Assembly (NCBI GenBank): GCA_014904985.1
Contig: MU129006.1
Location: forward strand, 190,124-220,499
DNA length: 30,376 nt
Origin: Hydnum rufescens UP504
Taxonomy: Eukaryota > Basidiomycota > Agaricomycetes > Cantharellales > Hydnaceae
Reading direction: 5' to 3'
Positions 30,201-30,376 of this stretch are shown piece after piece. Under the pieces are notes generated by a model. It searched no databases. It was not told the DNA's origin and worked only from the letters and a program-made list of their open reading frames with translations. The translations under genes were made by a program, and so were the position numbers. Positions within the stretch are counted from its first letter, which is position 1; each line of letters begins with the position of its first letter.

Positions 30201-30376
30201 TGTTGTGTTGGTTTGTTTACTGATATTTGTGTATTCTTGTTTATGTTCTCCTGGTCAAAATGCGGATATCTGTGGGCTACAGACTGGTCAGTACTTGGTT
30301 AGTCTTTGTTAGTGTCTTTCTTTCTTCTTTCTTCAAAACCTGATTCGTATTTTGTTATGCTTACTTTTCCTTGGAT

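Larger units (their letters stand above)
27485..30376. repeat. Repeated segment, copy B (runs off the window)
   Basis: The longest of the three related copies. It begins GATGGTTGGAG plus a T tract, contains the SINE-like unit (27680-27925) and the Ulp1-like gene, and is cut by the window end. Copy A lacks 27979-29266, and copy C starts at the equivalent of about 29838. Confidence 0.8.

Overview
The window reads as nuclear DNA from a basidiomycete fungus, most likely an agaricomycete. The reasons are short (about 50-60 nt) GT-AG introns with CTNAY branch points, a Reptin/RVB2-type gene, a RecQ-like helicase and a DUF6589-family protein of the kind that is heavily expanded in mushroom-forming fungi, an Ulp1-like protease, tRNA-derived repeats and solo LTRs. 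Almost everything is repeats and decayed genes. I found no gene here that is convincingly intact. All assignments are from reading the sequence; no database search was run.

Region 1 (1-4364) is CpG-rich host-like DNA. It holds two inverted, frameshifted beta-trefoil-lectin-like remnants and a minus-strand RVB2 (Reptin) pseudogene.

Region 2 (4365-17712) is one 13,348-bp element inserted into RVB2. It has 77-bp terminal inverted repeats (75/77 identical), each with an internal 12-bp palindrome, and is flanked by a 9-bp target duplication, GTAAAGGGT. Reading inward from the left end is a decayed RecQ-like helicase; reading inward from the right end is a decayed DUF6589 protein. Between them lie two solo LTRs with their own 5-bp duplications, a 4.5-kb array of intron-like hairpin units (8440-12967), microsatellites, and a ~158-bp tandem repeat.

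The hairpin array is the most unusual object. About thirteen units share a design: an exon-side stem (CCACACACCC...GGGTGTGTGG) ends a few bases before a splice donor. A ~90-110-nt intron follows, carrying a second stem (CAAAAAGAGCAGC...GCTGCTCTTTTTG), a fungal branch point (TACTAAC/AACTAAY) and an AG acceptor. Both stems vary by paired, compensatory changes. Units left of a (CTG)n tract read leftward and units right of it read rightward. A further isolated unit sits outside the element at 20154-20262.

Region 3 (17713-30376) is strongly CpG-poor repeat DNA. It contains ORFs built of 51- and 54-bp repeats, tRNA-like/SINE-like units, an AT-rich MITE, G-rich microsatellite, and a segment present three times (from 20385, 22551 and 27485). 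The last copy carries a decayed Ulp1-like (C48) protease gene. The middle copy has lost 1,288 bp of it and differs mainly by single-base indels, which raises the possibility of unpolished assembly. In-frame stops in the decayed genes are overwhelmingly TGA, as expected from CGA-to-TGA deamination in methylated DNA.
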